Shown: one piece after another, positions 42,265 through 43,725 of the stretch
Layout: each line of letters starts with the position of its first letter
Position numbering within the stretch: position 1 is the stretch's first letter
Assembly: GCA_004298435.1 (NCBI GenBank)
Contig: SCSF01000146.1
Coordinates: 1-43,725 of the forward strand
From: Beijerinckiaceae bacterium
GTDB taxonomy: Bacteria > Pseudomonadota > Alphaproteobacteria > Rhizobiales > Beijerinckiaceae
Reading direction: 5' to 3'
Length of the DNA stretch: 43,725 nt
Notes under the pieces: model-generated
Told to the model about the DNA's origin: nothing
Seen by the model: the letters and a program-made list of their open reading frames with translations, nothing else
The model's database searches: none
Made by a program: the position numbers and the translations under genes

Positions 42265-43110
42265 TTATCTTTTGGTGTAATATGTCACCAACTCCGCCGC
42301 TGGACCTATTATCCGATTCGGAATCCATTTCGGCATGATCTTCACGCCGCAATCGAGTATCCTCCGACTATCATCGCGGGCCATGCGGCGCTCTAACAGC
42401 TTCGCGTATTCCGCGTTTGGGGTGGCCTCAGAAGTCTTTTCGAGACCGGAGTAGAAAGCGCTGGCGACGGTATCGGCCAACTGTAGACCTGCTCGTTCCT
42501 TGTTCGCGAAGGAATGCATTTCCTTCGTATCGACGACGGACCAATCAAGATCATACTTGTCGAGATAGAGAGACCCGGTAGCGCTTTGATCCCTTAGATA
42601 ATCGAAGTAGTTTCGGAATTGTCTAATATCTAAGCCGCCCCTATCTGAAAATTCTACCCTCACTTTAGTCGTTTGGTTGTAATCGATAAAAGTTTTTTGC
42701 CCGATGAAATTGGTGACCTGTTCTAAAAGCAGTCTGGACATCCAAGCATAGAATCGTGCCGTCTTATTTATGTTCACTTTCTCCGCTGCTAGATTTTCGT
42801 GTCCCTCCATCGTTTGCTTGTATGAGATAGCGGAAAATAGGTAGACCTCTTTCTCCACCAATGACCTGCAAGCCGCGACTCTAGCTGCATGTTCTAATTT
42901 GTAGAAATGCAGATGCTTGATTTGGCAGCTTTTTGTTTGTGCTATGATGTCTTTCAGCCAAGGAAGGACGCGCGGACCATTTTCGGCGTGGATCACTACA
43001 GCAGAAACGACAAACCATTCAGACGCCCCTTTTTCGGTTTCCGTCCGAATTTTCTTGATCCCATCATCGCCCGCCTCATCTATGTAGGCGATGTATCCGA
43101 TCCGAGGCAT
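42265..43110 (-). CDS. DUF3800 family protein
   Basis: A 281-residue protein. The DUF3800 hallmark YIDEAGDDG places acidic D11/E12 near the start (usual form DESG); HLHFYKLEH (about 66-74) and the C-terminal LQLADTVASAFY with D213 are the other conserved blocks. The pattern of spaced acidic residues resembles RNase H-like nucleases, but activity for the family is not established. ATG 43110 fixes the start at MPRIGYIAYIDEAG. It is AT-richer than host genes, suggesting transfer. Its stop lies 2 bp from the end of the structured RNA, and its start is 3 bp from the divergent CDED gene. Confidence 0.85.
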   Translation of the reverse strand: MPRIGYIAYIDEAGDDGIKKIRTETEKGASEWFVVSAVVIHAENGPRVLPWLKDIIAQTKSCQIKHLHFYKLEHAARVAACRSLVEKEVYLFSAISYKQTMEGHENLAAEKVNINKTARFYAWMSRLLLEQVTNFIGQKTFIDYNQTTKVRVEFSDRGGLDIRQFRNYFDYLRDQSATGSLYLDKYDLDWSVVDTKEMHSFANKERAGLQLADTVASAFYSGLEKTSEATPNAEYAKLLERRMARDDSRRILDCGVKIMPKWIPNRIIGPAAELVTYYTKR

Positions 43111-43113
43111 GAT

Positions 43114-43305
43114 ATGGCGTCCAAAGCGAAAGACGATCAGTCTATAGCATTGCAGCGGCAGAAATTCGAAACCGCTGCCCGTGAACTCGGCTGCGACGAA
43201 GACGAGGCACATTTCGAAGAAAAGCTAAAGCAGGTGGCGAGGCATAAGCCGCCATCCGAGCCGCCAGCACCAAAGAAGCCGAAGACGAACAAACCCGCCA
43301 AATAG
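43114..43305 (+). CDS. Small CDED-motif protein 2 (63 aa)
   Basis: Paralogue of the protein at 40603-40824: QKFETAARELGCDEDEAHFE then EKLKQVARHKP, followed by a Pro/Lys-rich tail ending NKPAK. The ATG at 43114 follows GAGG (43104-43107), which overlaps the start codon region of the divergent DUF3800 gene. The stop codon lies inside a rho-independent terminator. Function unknown; the shared partner status with PIN and DUF3800 genes is the main clue. Confidence 0.8.
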   Translation: MASKAKDDQSIALQRQKFETAARELGCDEDEAHFEEKLKQVARHKPPSEPPAPKKPKTNKPAK

Positions 43306-43316
43306 GCGGGTTTTTT
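43291..43316 (+). terminator. Rho-independent terminator overlapping the CDED-2 stop
   Basis: AAACCCGCC (43291-43299), loop AAATA, GGCGGGTTT (43305-43313), then more T. The stop TAG (43303-43305) sits at the loop/stem edge. It ends the CDED-2 transcript just before the convergent 85-residue gene. Confidence 0.92.
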
Positions 43317-43327
43317 ATTGAGGCCGA

Positions 43328-43585
43328 CTATGATTCGGGAGTCGTATACCGATCACGCCAATCATTATTTTCCTCTTCGAGATATTTCAGGATTGGCTGG
43401 ATCTTGTTGTGAAGCAGCTCATGGTCGTTCTGAAGCCGTTCAAGGCCCCGAGCAATTCCCATTAGTGCGATGGTTAGATTGTGGACGGCTTTATGAGTTG
43501 CCGGGCTTAGAAGGTTTAAGTTTTCCTCTAATGCCTGTTTCGCTTGATACAGAGTGATCGTTTGGCTCGGGAAATCTGAAGGCAT
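43328..43585 (-). CDS. Small helical protein in second IS element (85 aa)
   Basis: Unrecognised. MPSDFPSQTITLYQAKQALE opens a mostly helical protein; LTIALMGIARGLERLQNDHE and LLHNKIQPILKYLEEEN form a probable coiled-coil. ATG 43585 follows AAGGA by about 8 nt. It occupies the same place as the 67-residue reverse gene of element 1 (last gene, pointing inward), though sequence similarity between the two is not evident. Confidence 0.68.
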   Translation of the reverse strand: MPSDFPSQTITLYQAKQALEENLNLLSPATHKAVHNLTIALMGIARGLERLQNDHELLHNKIQPILKYLEEENNDWRDRYTTPES

Positions 43586-43725
43586 GGCGCGTCCTTGGAT
43601 GACCCCTGACCTGCCACTGAACTTTCATCCAGCGGCGATTAGAGCCTCGGTGGGTTTTACGCCGTGTGGCGTGGGTGGAGCAACATGCGATCGGCGAAGC
43701 TGGTCGGGGTTGCGCAGCCGATCGC
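43586..43725. other. Window edge: unassigned sequence with inverted repeat, possible new element
   Basis: Contains an inverted repeat GCGATCGGC (43687-43695) with GCCGATCGC (43717-43725). On the minus strand 22 codons from the window edge end at a TAA (43657-43659) with ATPTSFADRMLLHPRHTA. On the plus strand an ATG at 43685 after GGTGGAG opens MRSAKLVGVAQPIA. Either could belong to another mobile element. Neither is long enough to name. Confidence 0.3.

Larger units (their letters stand above)
41071..43585 (+). mobile_element. Second IS1595-like element with RNA/DUF3800 cargo (right end not found)
   Basis: Left end 41071-41093 (GGCGATTATATACTTTACAC, then ACC) matches 19 of 23 bases of element 1's end. 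Inside are an intact transposase, a structured RNA candidate, a DUF3800 gene, a CDED-motif gene and a small reverse gene, a layout parallel to element 1. No matching right inverted repeat is visible before 43725, so the end given is only the last cargo gene. The right end may be truncated, replaced or outside the window. Confidence 0.72.

Noticed and set aside
1-43725. CRISPR arrays, tRNA or rRNA genes, phage integrase or replication origin
   Set aside because: I saw no regularly spaced direct repeats, no cloverleaf with TTCGA-type arm, no ribosomal RNA motifs, and no integrase, parAB or DnaA-box cluster.

Overview
The window is a chromosome segment of an alphaproteobacterium, most likely of the order Hyphomicrobiales (Rhizobiales) and possibly Beijerinckiaceae-like. 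This rests on the chvI-chvG-hprK-EIIA-HPr regulatory block, the complete hpn hopanoid cluster, the ccmC-ccmD-ccmG order, the short alphaproteobacterial HprK, and Rhizobiales-type dispersed repeats. The genus is inference. Core genes are GC-rich; the last ~5 kb is visibly more AT-rich and mobile.

Layout. 1-1014: end of a cytochrome c maturation operon (ccmC end, ccmD, ccmG). 1187-1948 (-): HugZ-like heme/FMN-binding protein. 2665-7271 (+): ChvI/ChvG two-component system running into a regulatory PTS (HPr kinase, EIIA-Man-type, HPr) and a YjbQ-type protein. 7340-11288 (-): a small hypothetical gene, then ffh-rpsP-rimM-trmD read right to left (signal recognition particle, ribosome maturation, tRNA methylation). 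11834-13011 (-): PepSY protein and COG4705 membrane protein. 13202-16769: carA, a GatB/YqeY protein, a metallophosphoesterase and bluB. 16976-17359 (-): a secreted-repeat lipoprotein broken by a stop codon just after its signal peptide. 17487-19023: a secreted hypothetical and ychF.

19540-31279 is the hopanoid locus. hpnA-hpnC-hpnD-hpnE-shc-hpnG run forward, mostly with start/stop overlaps. ispH-hpnH run backward and meet hpnG tail to tail with overlapping coding. hpnN, an RND transporter, reads forward from a shared divergent region. Together they turn farnesyl-PP into squalene, cyclise it, extend it with adenosine, process the side chain and move the lipid to the outer membrane. Then come bacterioferritin with its ferredoxin (-), an ExaC/AcoD-type aldehyde dehydrogenase with its DUF779 partner, an MsbA-like ABC exporter, and an O-antigen ligase/polymerase-like membrane protein (-).

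38287-43725 is an accessory island. It holds one complete IS1595-like transposon (38295-41062; 23-bp perfect inverted ends; 8-bp CAAACGCT target duplication) carrying an unknown gene, a PIN-domain protein and two small proteins. Directly abutting it is a second, related IS1595-like element (left end 41071; right end not found). It carries a DUF3800 protein, a paralogue of the first element's small protein, a small helical protein, and a promoter-driven, highly structured RNA candidate of ~109 nt. This RNA + DUF3800 + small-protein module, next to a PIN-based cassette using the same small-protein family, is the best candidate here for an undescribed system. Its function is not shown by the sequence.
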